NCBI RefSeq assembly: GCF_017311165.1
Contig: NZ_CP062973.1
Span: 2,046,001 to 2,110,000 of the forward strand
Length of the DNA: 64,000 bases
DNA from: Psychroflexus sp. ALD_RP9
GTDB lineage: Bacteria; Bacteroidota; Bacteroidia; Flavobacteriales; Flavobacteriaceae
Direction: 5' to 3'
This document shows positions 26,174 to 34,662 of the stretch, piece after piece. The notes beneath the pieces are model-generated. The model saw only the letters and a list, made by a program, of their open reading frames with translations. It ran no database searches and was not told where the DNA came from. Within the stretch, counting starts at the first letter, position 1. The number at the start of each line of letters is the position of its first letter. The translations under genes and the position numbers were made by a program.

Positions 26174-26983
26174 TTAATTTTTAGCACTATAACGTCGTTT
26201 TTCATTAAGTGCTTCAATTGCTTCTAATTCTTCTTGTGGAATTACTTTTAACAATGATGGATGCTGCTCAATAGCATATTCAATTTTTTCAACAATTTGA
26301 TTGATGCTTTCATTATCGTAATCAATTTCTAAAGGCTGTTTAATCACCATTGATTGTAAGATATTTCTTTTTTTGATGCGAATACCTTTTCTATCAAAAG
26401 ATCGTCTAAAGCCATCGATTACAATAGGTACTACAACCGGCTTGTAGCGTTTTATAATGTGAGCTGTTCCTTTTCTGATAGGTTTCCAAGGTTTCGTAGT
26501 GCCTTGCGGAAATGTTACCACCCAACCATCATCTAGAGCTTTACCAATATTGCTAATATCGCTCATTTTTACTTGTCGGTTAACATCTTGTCCAGCAGCA
26601 CGCCAAGTCCTATCGATGCTAACTGAACCTGCATAAGCAAGCACTTTTGGTAATAATCCACCTTTCATAGTTTCGCGCGCAGCGACATAATACATATTTA
26701 ATTTGGGATTCCACAAATAACCAACATTTTTAATGCTATCCTCACGGCCACTTAAACTAGCATTAAATACATGATACATAGCAACTACATCAGCAAAGTA
26801 AGTTTGATGGTTAGAAATAAACAACACATTTGTATCTGGTAAATCCCTTAGTACTTGGGAACCTTCAATATGCAAGTCATTAAAACCTCTGTAACGTCTA
26901 TGCGTTAAACCGCCCATAATCCTTATGAGCCATTTTTTTAAGAATAAATAATGTCCAAACGGATTTTTTTTAAATAAACCCAT
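26174..26983 (-). CDS. PlsC-like lysophospholipid acyltransferase with variant catalytic motifs
   Basis: This 269-residue membrane-associated protein resembles 1-acyl-glycerol-3-phosphate acyltransferases, which acylate lysophosphatidate in phospholipid synthesis. The usual HX4D motif appears as His59-X5-Asp65 (NHQTYFAD), and the FPEGT block as FPQGT (158-162), so spacing and a conserved acid both differ from the textbook family. Other blocks are kept (YYVAARETMKGG, VVVPIVIDGFRRSF). I recall the same variants in other flavobacterial homologues, so this is probably a subfamily rather than a broken gene. Substrate is uncertain: phospholipid, or ornithine-type lipids. A -7 box precedes it. Confidence 0.82.
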   Translation of the reverse strand: MGLFKKNPFGHYLFLKKWLIRIMGGLTHRRYRGFNDLHIEGSQVLRDLPDTNVLFISNHQTYFADVVAMYHVFNASLSGREDSIKNVGYLWNPKLNMYYVAARETMKGGLLPKVLAYAGSVSIDRTWRAAGQDVNRQVKMSDISNIGKALDDGWVVTFPQGTTKPWKPIRKGTAHIIKRYKPVVVPIVIDGFRRSFDRKGIRIKKRNILQSMVIKQPLEIDYDNESINQIVEKIEYAIEQHPSLLKVIPQEELEAIEALNEKRRYSAKN

Positions 26984-27003
26984 ATTTTCACAAATTAGAC
27001 CAG

Positions 27004-27011
27004 CAAATATA
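27004..27011 (-). promoter_or_regulatory. Bacteroidota -7 box (TATATTTG) for the acyltransferase
   Basis: Exact match on the minus strand, 21 bases before the ATG at 26983. A minus-strand TTG at 27036-27038 lies 24 bases upstream, slightly beyond the common -33 spacing. Confidence 0.45.
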
Positions 27012-27048
27012 CACTGTTTTAGCTCTAAGCCGAATCAAATTAACGATT

Positions 27049-27705
27049 TTAAACACTTTTGTTTGCTAACCCATTTAGCATAAGTGATTTAATTTCGGCG
27101 AGCATCATTGCAGTTGCACCCCAAACAATTCGATTATTAAAATTAAAAGCATTAACCATCATTTTTTTAGCATATGAGGCCGATACTTCAGCTTTAACCT
27201 CATTTATAGGATTTAAACAATCAGCTAGTAAAATGCTGTAAACGCTTTCTACTTCAGTTTCTTGTAGGGAAAATTGTGGCTGTTGATCAAGAAAGCCAAG
27301 AAAAGGGTATACAATAAAATTAGAAGGTGGAATATAAAGCTTAGTTAGAGGTCTAACTAGCTTAACAGTTGAAGTTTTTACGCCAATTTCTTCTTCGGTT
27401 TCTCTTAAAGCTGTCGCTAAATAATTGGCGTCTTCTTTTTCTACTTTTCCGCCTGGAAAGGCAATTTGATTTGAGTGAACACCAGAATTAGACTTTCGCT
27501 GTATGAAAACCATTTTCATGGCATTAGTTTCGTCAGGATAAACCAAAGCCATAACTGCAGATTCTTTGGCGTCTAAACTATTATAGTTGATGCTTTCAAG
27601 TTCTTTACGCCTACTAAATGGAGCCATTTTAATCTGTGCAGAAAGTCCAGGAAGTTCATTTTTTTGTAATTTTGGTACTAAATTTTTAAACGATGAGAAT
27701 TGCAT
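27049..27705 (-). CDS. NUDIX hydrolase, CoA pyrophosphatase-like (NudL type)
   Basis: This 218-residue hydrolase has the UPF0035 lead-in VFIQRKSNSGVHSNQIAFPG fused to the Nudix box GGKVEKED..RETEEEIG (two residues longer than the classical Nudix box, as in NudL). NudL-type enzymes cleave CoA into 3',5'-ADP and 4'-phosphopantetheine, possibly removing oxidised CoA. The ATG at 27705 gives the conserved N-terminus (FKNLVPKLQKNELPG) but makes the first 13 bases overlap, head to head, with the start of the cyclophilin gene. Confidence 0.88.
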   Translation of the reverse strand: MQFSSFKNLVPKLQKNELPGLSAQIKMAPFSRRKELESINYNSLDAKESAVMALVYPDETNAMKMVFIQRKSNSGVHSNQIAFPGGKVEKEDANYLATALRETEEEIGVKTSTVKLVRPLTKLYIPPSNFIVYPFLGFLDQQPQFSLQETEVESVYSILLADCLNPINEVKAEVSASYAKKMMVNAFNFNNRIVWGATAMMLAEIKSLMLNGLANKSV

Positions 27706-28421
27706 TAATTAGTTTAATTAGCATTATTGCTTTAGGATGTCAGCAAGATACAAATAAATCTGAAAGCAAATTAAACCTTAAAAAAGAAACTAATAGCATC
27801 ATTAAAAAAACAACAGAAGAAGAAGTGGTTATCCCTTCAGCTGGAGATGCTGATATTAATTTATCTAAGGTTAAAACAATTACACAAGAAGAACTCATGC
27901 CTTTTTTGCAAGATTATTTCAAGAAAAACAATCAACGTATGTTTGTTATTGAAACACGTTTTGGCAACATCAAGATTAAGCTGTATAATGATACTCCGCT
28001 TCATACCGCAAATTTTGCGCGTTTAGTTGAGCTTGATTATTTCAATACCACTTTTTTTCATCGGGTCTCAAACAACTTTGTAATTCAAGGTGGAAATAGT
28101 GATAAAATTGTGACGCATAAATTCAGAAATAAGATTGGTGAGTTTTTAATTCCTAATGAATATAAACCTCAGCATAATCATGTTTATGGTGTTGTTTCTG
28201 CTGCTAAGTTTACTGAACAAAACGTAAGTAATGCATCGTCACCATTTGAATTTTTTATTGTAACTGCAAAAAATGGTGCACCGCACTTAGATAAAAAACA
28301 CACGGTTTTCGGTGAAGTTGTTAGCGGGATGGATGTTGTACAAGAAATTTCTAAAGTTGAGGTTGATGATAGTGAATGGCCAAGACAAAATATTGGTATT
28401 GATATTAAGCCTGCTAATTAA
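27693..28421 (+). CDS. cyclophilin-type peptidyl-prolyl isomerase, lipoprotein
   Basis: The 242-residue protein has a lipoprotein signal peptide (ISIIALGC, Cys16), then an 80-residue Lys-rich linker and a cyclophilin domain from about residue 88. The catalytic-loop signatures TTFFHRVSNNFVIQGGN and the later FFIVTAKNGAPHLDKKHTVFGEV are present. Cyclophilins catalyse cis-trans isomerisation of proline bonds, here presumably for envelope proteins. Its start codon lies inside the coding region of the divergent NUDIX gene, so each gene's promoter must sit within the other's coding sequence. Confidence 0.92.
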   Translation: MRIALISLISIIALGCQQDTNKSESKLNLKKETNSIIKKTTEEEVVIPSAGDADINLSKVKTITQEELMPFLQDYFKKNNQRMFVIETRFGNIKIKLYNDTPLHTANFARLVELDYFNTTFFHRVSNNFVIQGGNSDKIVTHKFRNKIGEFLIPNEYKPQHNHVYGVVSAAKFTEQNVSNASSPFEFFIVTAKNGAPHLDKKHTVFGEVVSGMDVVQEISKVEVDDSEWPRQNIGIDIKPAN

Positions 28422-28431
28422 CCTGAGATCA

Positions 28432-29061
28432 TTACCAATAATCTTCAATATTTTCTTCTTTCTTATAGATGCTTGGTAAGGAAATTTTAAAAACAACAGC
28501 TGCTAAACGAACTAAAATCACAACAACTCCGGCAATGATAAAAATTAGACCTTTCGGTACATTAAGTTCAAGGAGTAAAAAATAACTCAAGCCGCCTAAA
28601 ATGCAGGCGGTTGCGTAAACTTCTTTTCTAAAAATAACAGGAATTTCATTACATAAAGTATCTCTTATAACGCCACCAAAGCATGCACTCATTGTGCCAA
28701 TTGCAATGCATATTTCAGCCGAAAACCCATAATTTATTCCTTTTTCAACACCAACAACAGTGTATAAACCAATACCTAAAGTATCAAACAAGAAGAGTGA
28801 TTTCCGCATATAGGCCAGTTTTTTCCTAAAAATAACCGCTAATATTGTGGTGATTAAAATTACATAAACATAAATCATCTCCTGCATCCACATCACTTCA
28901 GAGCCAATTAAAACATCTCTAATTGTTCCGCCACCAACTGATGTTACAAAAGCTATAATTAAAATGCCAAAGGCATCCATGCGTTTTTTTAGCGATGATA
29001 AAACTCCAGATATAGAGAATGTAATTACGCCTAGAATATCAACAAGTAAGATATAATCCAT
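28432..29061 (-). CDS. TRIC-family cation channel (UPF0126 / YadS-like) membrane protein
   Basis: This 209-residue protein has seven predicted membrane helices arranged as two inverted repeats, each with the glycine-rich signature: AFVTSVGGGTIRDVLIG in the first and MSACFGGVIRDTLCNEIP in the second. This is the bacterial TRIC channel family, which forms trimeric potassium-permeable channels. Its ATG overlaps the stop of the RDD gene by one base, so it is probably co-translated with that gene. It lies next to, but is transcribed away from, the SpoIIM-MoxR-DUF58 operon. Confidence 0.9.
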   Translation of the reverse strand: MDYILLVDILGVITFSISGVLSSLKKRMDAFGILIIAFVTSVGGGTIRDVLIGSEVMWMQEMIYVYVILITTILAVIFRKKLAYMRKSLFLFDTLGIGLYTVVGVEKGINYGFSAEICIAIGTMSACFGGVIRDTLCNEIPVIFRKEVYATACILGGLSYFLLLELNVPKGLIFIIAGVVVILVRLAAVVFKISLPSIYKKEENIEDYW

Positions 29062-29774
29062 TATTTTTGTGCGTAATAGTTATAATCTTTAATAAGTGTC
29101 TCTATAAATGTTATAGGTTTTTCTTTTGCTTTTACATTTAATTTGCGTTCTAAGGTTTTTGCTAGATGTAAAATTACATTGTGCTTAGAATTGAGCTTTG
29201 CATCTTTAAAAATAGAATTAATCTGACGCATTTCAGCATCATCAATAATGCTCACTTGTGGGTAAGCAGGCGAGTAGTTGTCAGGAATTTCAGTTGCCAT
29301 TGTTTTAAGTAGTGAAGATTTTCTACGTTCACTAATAACTGTTGTTTTTGCAGCAATATCGCCCAATCGCTGACCTTTACCATTAATTAAAACAGTTAAA
29401 ACCGCGACTGAAACGCCTGTTAAACTTAAATCAATTGTACGTAAGAGCCATCTTATTAAATATGCTGAAAATTTGGGTTTTGAGCCATCAAGCATTACAA
29501 CGCGAATGTTCATGGCCATTTTACCAAGGCTTTGGCCATTTAAAAAAACTTCCATCAATAAATGATATAACAAAAATGGTAATGTTATAACTAAACCACT
29601 TGCCCAAGTTTCAAAAGGTGAGATGTTCATACCACCTAAAATCAAAACCACAGTCGTGATATATGCAATTAATATTAAATAATCAATAAGGTAAGCAATT
29701 CCTCGGCTAAGTACTGATGCCGCGTTTTGTGTAATTCTAACATTTTGTGCTGTTTCTATTTGATAGTTATCCAT
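29061..29774 (-). CDS. RDD-family membrane protein
   Basis: This 237-residue protein carries an RDD domain in its first 150 residues: SRGIAYLIDYLILIAYI (a variant of the Arg-Asp-Asp region), a paired membrane helix, GQSLGKMAMNIRVV, and RLGDIAAKTTVI. The remaining 85 residues are cytoplasmic and helical. RDD proteins are often suspected transporters or membrane-stress proteins, but the role is unsettled. The start is 30 bases from the SpoIIM-like ATG on the other strand. In Bacteroidota, RDD and SpoIIM genes commonly stand together, which suggests a shared complex. Confidence 0.9.
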   Translation of the reverse strand: MDNYQIETAQNVRITQNAASVLSRGIAYLIDYLILIAYITTVVLILGGMNISPFETWASGLVITLPFLLYHLLMEVFLNGQSLGKMAMNIRVVMLDGSKPKFSAYLIRWLLRTIDLSLTGVSVAVLTVLINGKGQRLGDIAAKTTVISERRKSSLLKTMATEIPDNYSPAYPQVSIIDDAEMRQINSIFKDAKLNSKHNVILHLAKTLERKLNVKAKEKPITFIETLIKDYNYYAQK

Positions 29775-29804
29775 GAATTATGTTTCTTTGAAAAAAATCT
29801 ACCG

Positions 29805-30785
29805 ATGCGTGAGGCGGCATTCATAAAACAAAATAAGAACAATTGGATAAAATTTGAAAGCCTTCTGCAAAATTATTCTGAAATTGATGCTGAAGTTTTA
29901 TCAGATTTGTACATCAAACTCACTGATGACCTTAGTTATGCCCAAACCTTTTATAAAGGTAGTGAAACTCACAAATATCTAAATGAGCTTTCAGTTGCAG
30001 CTCATCAAAAAATCTATAAAAACAAGCGTGAATCACGAAATAAATTTTATCAGTTTTATTTTGTAGAGTTCCCACTGATGTTTTATCAATACCAAAAGCA
30101 GCTTTTATTTAGCTTTGTAGTTTTTGCTTTTTTTGTTGCAGTTGGTGCATTTTCTGCAGCTAATGATAGTGATTTTGTTCGCCTAATTTTGGGTGACGCT
30201 TATGTGAACCAAACTATCGCCAATATAGAAAGTGGCGACCCAATGGCTATTTACAAAAAGTCAAATCAAGTTGATATGTTTTTAGGAATAACGATCAATA
30301 ATATTAGGGTTTCGCTTACAGCTTTTACTTTAGGCGTATTGCTCGGTCTGGGAACACTTTACATTGTTATACAAAATGCTGTGATGTTAGGTTCGTTTCA
30401 ATTCTTTTTTTATGAAAAAGGCTTGCTATGGGAATCGGCCAGAACAATCTGGATTCATGGTACAATTGAAATTTCAGTAATTATATTAGGTGCTTGTGCT
30501 GGATTTGTGGTTGGCCAAAGCATATTAATGCCTAGAACTTATACGCGTTTACAGTCCTTTATTAATGGTGCTAAAGATGGACTTAAAATTGTAATTAGTA
30601 CAGTACCTTTTTTTATTATCGCTGGTTTTTTAGAAGGCTTTGTGACCAGACTTACTGAAATGCCTGACTGGTTGGCGATTTTAATTATTTTAAGTTCTTT
30701 GGGATTAATTATTTATTATTACGTTATTTTACCAATTCAAGTTAACAAAGCTCATGAGACAAAATTTACAATTCAAGAAAAGTAG
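29805..30785 (+). CDS. SpoIIM-like (DUF95) membrane protein
   Basis: This 326-residue protein has a soluble N-terminus of about 100 residues (MREAAFIKQNKNNWIKFESL) and then five or six membrane helices of the stage II sporulation protein M family (NNIRVSLTAFTLGVLLG, WIHGTIEISVIILGACAGF). In Bacillus, SpoIIM works with SpoIID and SpoIIP in peptidoglycan remodelling during engulfment; this organism shows no other sign of sporulation. The ATG at 29805 is chosen because the longer frame adds 26 unconserved residues reaching into the RDD gene. It overlaps the next gene by 32 bases. Confidence 0.9.
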   Translation: MREAAFIKQNKNNWIKFESLLQNYSEIDAEVLSDLYIKLTDDLSYAQTFYKGSETHKYLNELSVAAHQKIYKNKRESRNKFYQFYFVEFPLMFYQYQKQLLFSFVVFAFFVAVGAFSAANDSDFVRLILGDAYVNQTIANIESGDPMAIYKKSNQVDMFLGITINNIRVSLTAFTLGVLLGLGTLYIVIQNAVMLGSFQFFFYEKGLLWESARTIWIHGTIEISVIILGACAGFVVGQSILMPRTYTRLQSFINGAKDGLKIVISTVPFFIIAGFLEGFVTRLTEMPDWLAILIILSSLGLIIYYYVILPIQVNKAHETKFTIQEK

Positions 30786-31638
30786 AGATTTAGGTGAAAT
30801 TATCACCGATACATTTACCTTTTTAAGGCATCATTACAAAAGTTTTTTTACTGTGTTTTTTAAACATGTTGGGCCTTTGATATTATTAACCACGCTTTTA
30901 TCTGCTTATTTACAATATTCTGCTACTGGTTTAGTTACCGATTTTGGTGGTGGTAGTTCACTTTCAGCTTCTGCAAGTTTAGATGTAATGAATTATATAG
31001 CAGAATTTTCAATTGTTGGATTATTAAACATATTAGCAGCAGTAGTTACTTACGCAGTAAGTATTTCATGTGTTTTATATTGTATAAAATCTGTAGTTGA
31101 CCATGGTGAAATACAAGAAATTGAAGTTGTACAGCAAATGCGACAAAAATTTTGGGCTTTTATAGGTGCAAGTATTTTAGTTTTTTTATCGGTGATGATT
31201 GGCGCTATATTTTGTGTAATTCCTGGGGTTTATTTAGGGATTACTTTGTCTATCATATTTTCAGTAATGGTATTTAAGGACATGCCAGTTATAGATGCGT
31301 ATTCTTATTGTTTTCAATTGATCAAGCAAAACTGGTGGATGACCTTTTTAACTTTAATTGTTATTGGCTTATTAGTAGGTATTGCTGGCACTATTTTTCA
31401 ACTACCTATGATAATTATGGGAGTGATTGAAGGTGTAAGTTCAGTGCAATCTGGTGGTGAACCTGATGTGTACTTTGGTGACAACTGGTTGTATATGTCA
31501 TTTTTTGTAATTTCAACAATTGCTAGTTATGCGCTTCAAGTAATTACAATTATTTCAACAGCATTGATATACTTCAATTTAGACGAATTTCACAATAATA
31601 CAGGTCAATTAGAACAAATTGAAGAATTAGGTGCATAA
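30754..31638 (+). CDS. multi-pass membrane protein of the SpoIIM/MoxR cluster
   Basis: This 294-residue protein begins QFKKSRDLGEIITDTFTFLR and has six or so membrane helices with a Gly/Val/Ile-rich character (GAIFCVIPGVYLGITLSIIF). It resembles the poorly defined DUF4013 or glycerophosphodiester phosphodiesterase membrane-domain group, but no catalytic domain is attached. It overlaps the SpoIIM gene by 32 bases and the DUF4129 gene by 8, so all three are almost certainly co-translated. Function is unknown; position implies membership in the envelope complex. Confidence 0.75.
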   Translation: MRQNLQFKKSRDLGEIITDTFTFLRHHYKSFFTVFFKHVGPLILLTTLLSAYLQYSATGLVTDFGGGSSLSASASLDVMNYIAEFSIVGLLNILAAVVTYAVSISCVLYCIKSVVDHGEIQEIEVVQQMRQKFWAFIGASILVFLSVMIGAIFCVIPGVYLGITLSIIFSVMVFKDMPVIDAYSYCFQLIKQNWWMTFLTLIVIGLLVGIAGTIFQLPMIIMGVIEGVSSVQSGGEPDVYFGDNWLYMSFFVISTIASYALQVITIISTALIYFNLDEFHNNTGQLEQIEELGA

Positions 31639-32395
31639 ACTTCTCCTGTACATATTTAGTTGCTTAATATTTCAACTTTCGGTTGCTAGTCAAGTTGATT
31701 CAACTTCTGCTGAACAACAAGAATTGATCTATGACGATTCTGAATCAAGTTCGATTGAAGTGTTTGAACCAAATTTTAAGGAAACTTATCTTGATCAAGA
31801 TGCGTTTAATTACACTGAAGTTGCTTATAAAGAAAGCTCTTGGCAGAGTTTTAAAAACTGGTTAAATTTAAAATGGAATGAATTTTTAGAATGGTTACTT
31901 CCAAAAGCTTCAAAAAGTAGTTTTTGGGATATTTTGGGTACAATATTAAAGTTCTTACTAATTATAGGTATAATTACACTAATTATTTGGTTGTTTATCA
32001 AGTATAATCCGGGTCAAAGTTTTGTAAACTCATCTAATAATTCAGAATTAAATTGGACAGAAGACGACTATTTAATTCAGAAAGAAGATTTAACCCAACT
32101 TATTACTCAAGCTAAAACTGAAGAAGATTTTAGGTTAGCAACACGATATTATTTTCTTGAAACATTAAAGCGTTTAAAAAATGCAGATTTAATAAAATAT
32201 GAAGCCGAAAAAACTAACGCTTCTTATATAAAGGAATTATCAGGTAATAATTTAAACTCATGCTTTGCTGAAGCTGTTCGGTTTTATGAGTACGTTTGGT
32301 ATGGAGATTTTGAGATTAACAACAGCCAGTTTAACCAAGTTGAAGCTTTATTTGTGAAGATGTTCAATCAACTAAAGCCTAAAGCTCATGCCTAG
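31631..32395 (+). CDS. DUF4129-domain membrane protein
   Basis: This 254-residue protein starts at a GTG at 31631. It has an N-terminal signal peptide, a short Glu/Ser-rich periplasmic section, a membrane helix at about 98-118, and a cytoplasmic helical C-terminus with the DUF4129 pattern (DFRLATRYYFLETLKRL and FYEYVWYGDFEI). DUF4129 domains usually occur next to MoxR, DUF58 and transglutaminase genes and have no proven function. It overlaps both neighbours by 8 bases. Confidence 0.85.
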   Translation: MHKLLLYIFSCLIFQLSVASQVDSTSAEQQELIYDDSESSSIEVFEPNFKETYLDQDAFNYTEVAYKESSWQSFKNWLNLKWNEFLEWLLPKASKSSFWDILGTILKFLLIIGIITLIIWLFIKYNPGQSFVNSSNNSELNWTEDDYLIQKEDLTQLITQAKTEEDFRLATRYYFLETLKRLKNADLIKYEAEKTNASYIKELSGNNLNSCFAEAVRFYEYVWYGDFEINNSQFNQVEALFVKMFNQLKPKAHA

Positions 32396-33590
32396 ATCAA
32401 TTAAAATTTTTTTAGCAGCTATTTTTGGCGTTGTTTTGGTAGTTATGTACCTAGAGTATACAGCACCAAAACCTTTAGATTGGACGCCTGACTATTCACG
32501 TAACTCGAATTTACCTTTAGGTACTCAAGTTCTTTTTGAGCAACTCAACAACAATAAAGAAGTTAAACTTAAACTTAACAGCAGACCACCTATTGAGTCT
32601 CTTGGAGAAGACTCTATTAGTCTAAATCAAAATTTTATTTTTATAAATAATTATTTGCCTTTTTCTGGAACAGAATTAGACTCTTTGTTGAATTGGGTTA
32701 GTTCTGGAAAACAAGCCTTTGTTTCTACTTATTATGCACAAACCTTATTTGATAGTTTAGGGTTAAAAACCACCAATTTAGTTTTAAACGATCGCATTAA
32801 TTATAAGCCAGAATATCAGCTTTACAATAAAAATCGTGCAACTTCAGATTTGAGTAAATTTAATAAAGCAAGAAATTATTATCATCATTTTAAAGAGTTA
32901 GATACTTTAAACACAGTTGTTCTCGGTTACATGCAGCCAGAAAATTCTGCAGAATTAAAACAAGTTAATTTTGTTAAAGTAAATTATGGTCAAGGTGAGT
33001 TTTTTGTTCATTTAGCACCAGAAATTTTCTCTAATTATTTTATACTTGATAAAACAAATTCAGTCTATACTTCAAAAGTTTTAAATTACTTAGATTTTGA
33101 AAAACCATTAGTTTGGGACGCTTATTATAAAACTGGTCGTGAGCGTATTTCAAGTCCGCTATATTATTTGCTCACAACACCAAGTTTAAAATGGGCTTAC
33201 TACACCTTACTAGTTTGTTTAGTACTTTTTATCATATTTGAAGGTAAGCGCAAACAAAAACCTATAAAAGTAGTTAAGCCTTTGCAAAATAAATCTTACG
33301 AGTACGTACAAACCATTTCAGGAATGTATCTTGATAAAAAAGCTCATCATAAAATGGCTTTAAAAATGATTGATTTATTTTTAGCAAAAATCCGTCAAGA
33401 TTTTCATTTACAAACTCAAGATATTAATGCTCAATTTATTTCACAATTAGCACACAAACTTGATACAGATGAAGAAGAAGCGACTGCGTTTATGAAAAAA
33501 ATAGACCGTATAAAACGCAAAAATCAATTATCAAAATCAGAATTAATCGAATTAGAACAAGAGATTTCAAAGTTATTAAATCATGGATAA
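32388..33590 (+). CDS. DUF4350-domain membrane protein
   Basis: This 400-residue protein has an N-terminal membrane helix (about 5-23), a large extracytoplasmic alpha/beta domain with the DUF4350 signature (PLGTQVLFEQL near the start and INNYLPFSGTELDSLLNWVSS), a second helix near 272-288, and a basic cytoplasmic tail of about 110 residues. DUF4350 folds resemble glutamine-amidotransferase-like or IFT52-like modules and may bind small ligands; this is family-level knowledge. It overlaps DUF4129 and MoxR genes by 8 bases on each side. Confidence 0.85.
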   Translation: MPRSIKIFLAAIFGVVLVVMYLEYTAPKPLDWTPDYSRNSNLPLGTQVLFEQLNNNKEVKLKLNSRPPIESLGEDSISLNQNFIFINNYLPFSGTELDSLLNWVSSGKQAFVSTYYAQTLFDSLGLKTTNLVLNDRINYKPEYQLYNKNRATSDLSKFNKARNYYHHFKELDTLNTVVLGYMQPENSAELKQVNFVKVNYGQGEFFVHLAPEIFSNYFILDKTNSVYTSKVLNYLDFEKPLVWDAYYKTGRERISSPLYYLLTTPSLKWAYYTLLVCLVLFIIFEGKRKQKPIKVVKPLQNKSYEYVQTISGMYLDKKAHHKMALKMIDLFLAKIRQDFHLQTQDINAQFISQLAHKLDTDEEEATAFMKKIDRIKRKNQLSKSELIELEQEISKLLNHG

Positions 33591-34662
33591 ATCACAAGAC
33601 AACACATCAAATCAGCACCTCAACAATAGCGATGACGATCAATTAAGTACATCACAAAACCATAATCAAGAAGTTGAAGCTAATGAATCTTCTACAGATT
33701 TTGAATCGCGAATCCCACTAGATCAGCTTAAGCAGAGTGTTCAAGATATCAAAACAGAGCTTCAAAATCTCATTGTAGGTCAGCACGATTTTATAGAGTT
33801 ACTAATTGTTAGTTTACTTGCTAATGGTCATGTTTTAATCGAAGGAGTTCCAGGAATTGCCAAAACAATTACCTCTAAGTTGTTTGCTAAAACGATCAGC
33901 ACTCGTTTTAACCGTATACAATTCACACCCGATTTAATGCCAAGTGATGTTTTAGGAACTTCAATTTATAATAAGGCCAGCCAATCTTTTGAATTTAAAA
34001 AAGGCCCTATTTTTTCAAACATTGTATTAATTGACGAAATTAACCGAGCACCAGCTAAAACACAGTCGGCTTTATTTGAAGTGATGGAAGAATACCAAAT
34101 CACCATGGATGGCCGACAGCATAATTTCGAGCAACCTTTTATGGTAATTGCCACTCAAAACCCTATTGAACAAGAAGGAACTTATGCACTGCCAGAGGCA
34201 CAATTAGACCGATTTTTATTTAAAATTAAGATAACTTACCCTAATTTAGAAGAAGAAAAAGAGGTATTAAAATTACACCATTTACGAAAAGCTCAATCAG
34301 CTATTGATATTATTAAAGAAGTTTTAAAGCCTAATGATTTACTAGGCTATCGCGATTTAATAAACAATATTATATTTGAAGATAAGTTATTTGATTATAT
34401 CGCACAGATTATTAATGAAACACGTCAACATCCGCATTTAAGCTTAGGCGCTTCACCAAGAGCATCACTTGCTATAATGAAGGTTTCTAAAGTTTTTGCA
34501 GCGATTCAAGGACGTGATTTTGTAACGCCTGATGACATAAAACAAGCCTTAAATCCAGTGTTAAATCATAGAATTGTGTTAACACCAGAAAAGGAAATGG
34601 AAGGCTTACAAACCGAAGATGTTGTTGATATGATTGTGAAATCTGTAGAAATTCCGCGCTAG
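33583..34662 (+). CDS. MoxR-family AAA+ ATPase
   Basis: This 359-residue ATPase has Walker A GVPGIAKT (88-95), Walker B IVLIDE (147-152) followed by INRAPAKTQSALFEVMEE, the sensor-1 region VIATQNPIEQEGTYALPEAQ and an arginine-containing LDRFLF. The first 45 residues are an unusual Asp/Asn/Gln/Ser-rich disordered extension. MoxR ATPases act as chaperones that mature or activate partner proteins, usually with VWA-like DUF58 proteins such as the next gene, whose start shares one base with its stop. Confidence 0.95.
   Translation: MDKSQDNTSNQHLNNSDDDQLSTSQNHNQEVEANESSTDFESRIPLDQLKQSVQDIKTELQNLIVGQHDFIELLIVSLLANGHVLIEGVPGIAKTITSKLFAKTISTRFNRIQFTPDLMPSDVLGTSIYNKASQSFEFKKGPIFSNIVLIDEINRAPAKTQSALFEVMEEYQITMDGRQHNFEQPFMVIATQNPIEQEGTYALPEAQLDRFLFKIKITYPNLEEEKEVLKLHHLRKAQSAIDIIKEVLKPNDLLGYRDLINNIIFEDKLFDYIAQIINETRQHPHLSLGASPRASLAIMKVSKVFAAIQGRDFVTPDDIKQALNPVLNHRIVLTPEKEMEGLQTEDVVDMIVKSVEIPR

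Noticed and set aside
29805..30785. Evidence that the organism sporulates (SpoIIM homologue)
   Set aside because: SpoIIM-like DUF95 proteins are widespread in non-sporulating Bacteroidota, and no other sporulation gene is present.
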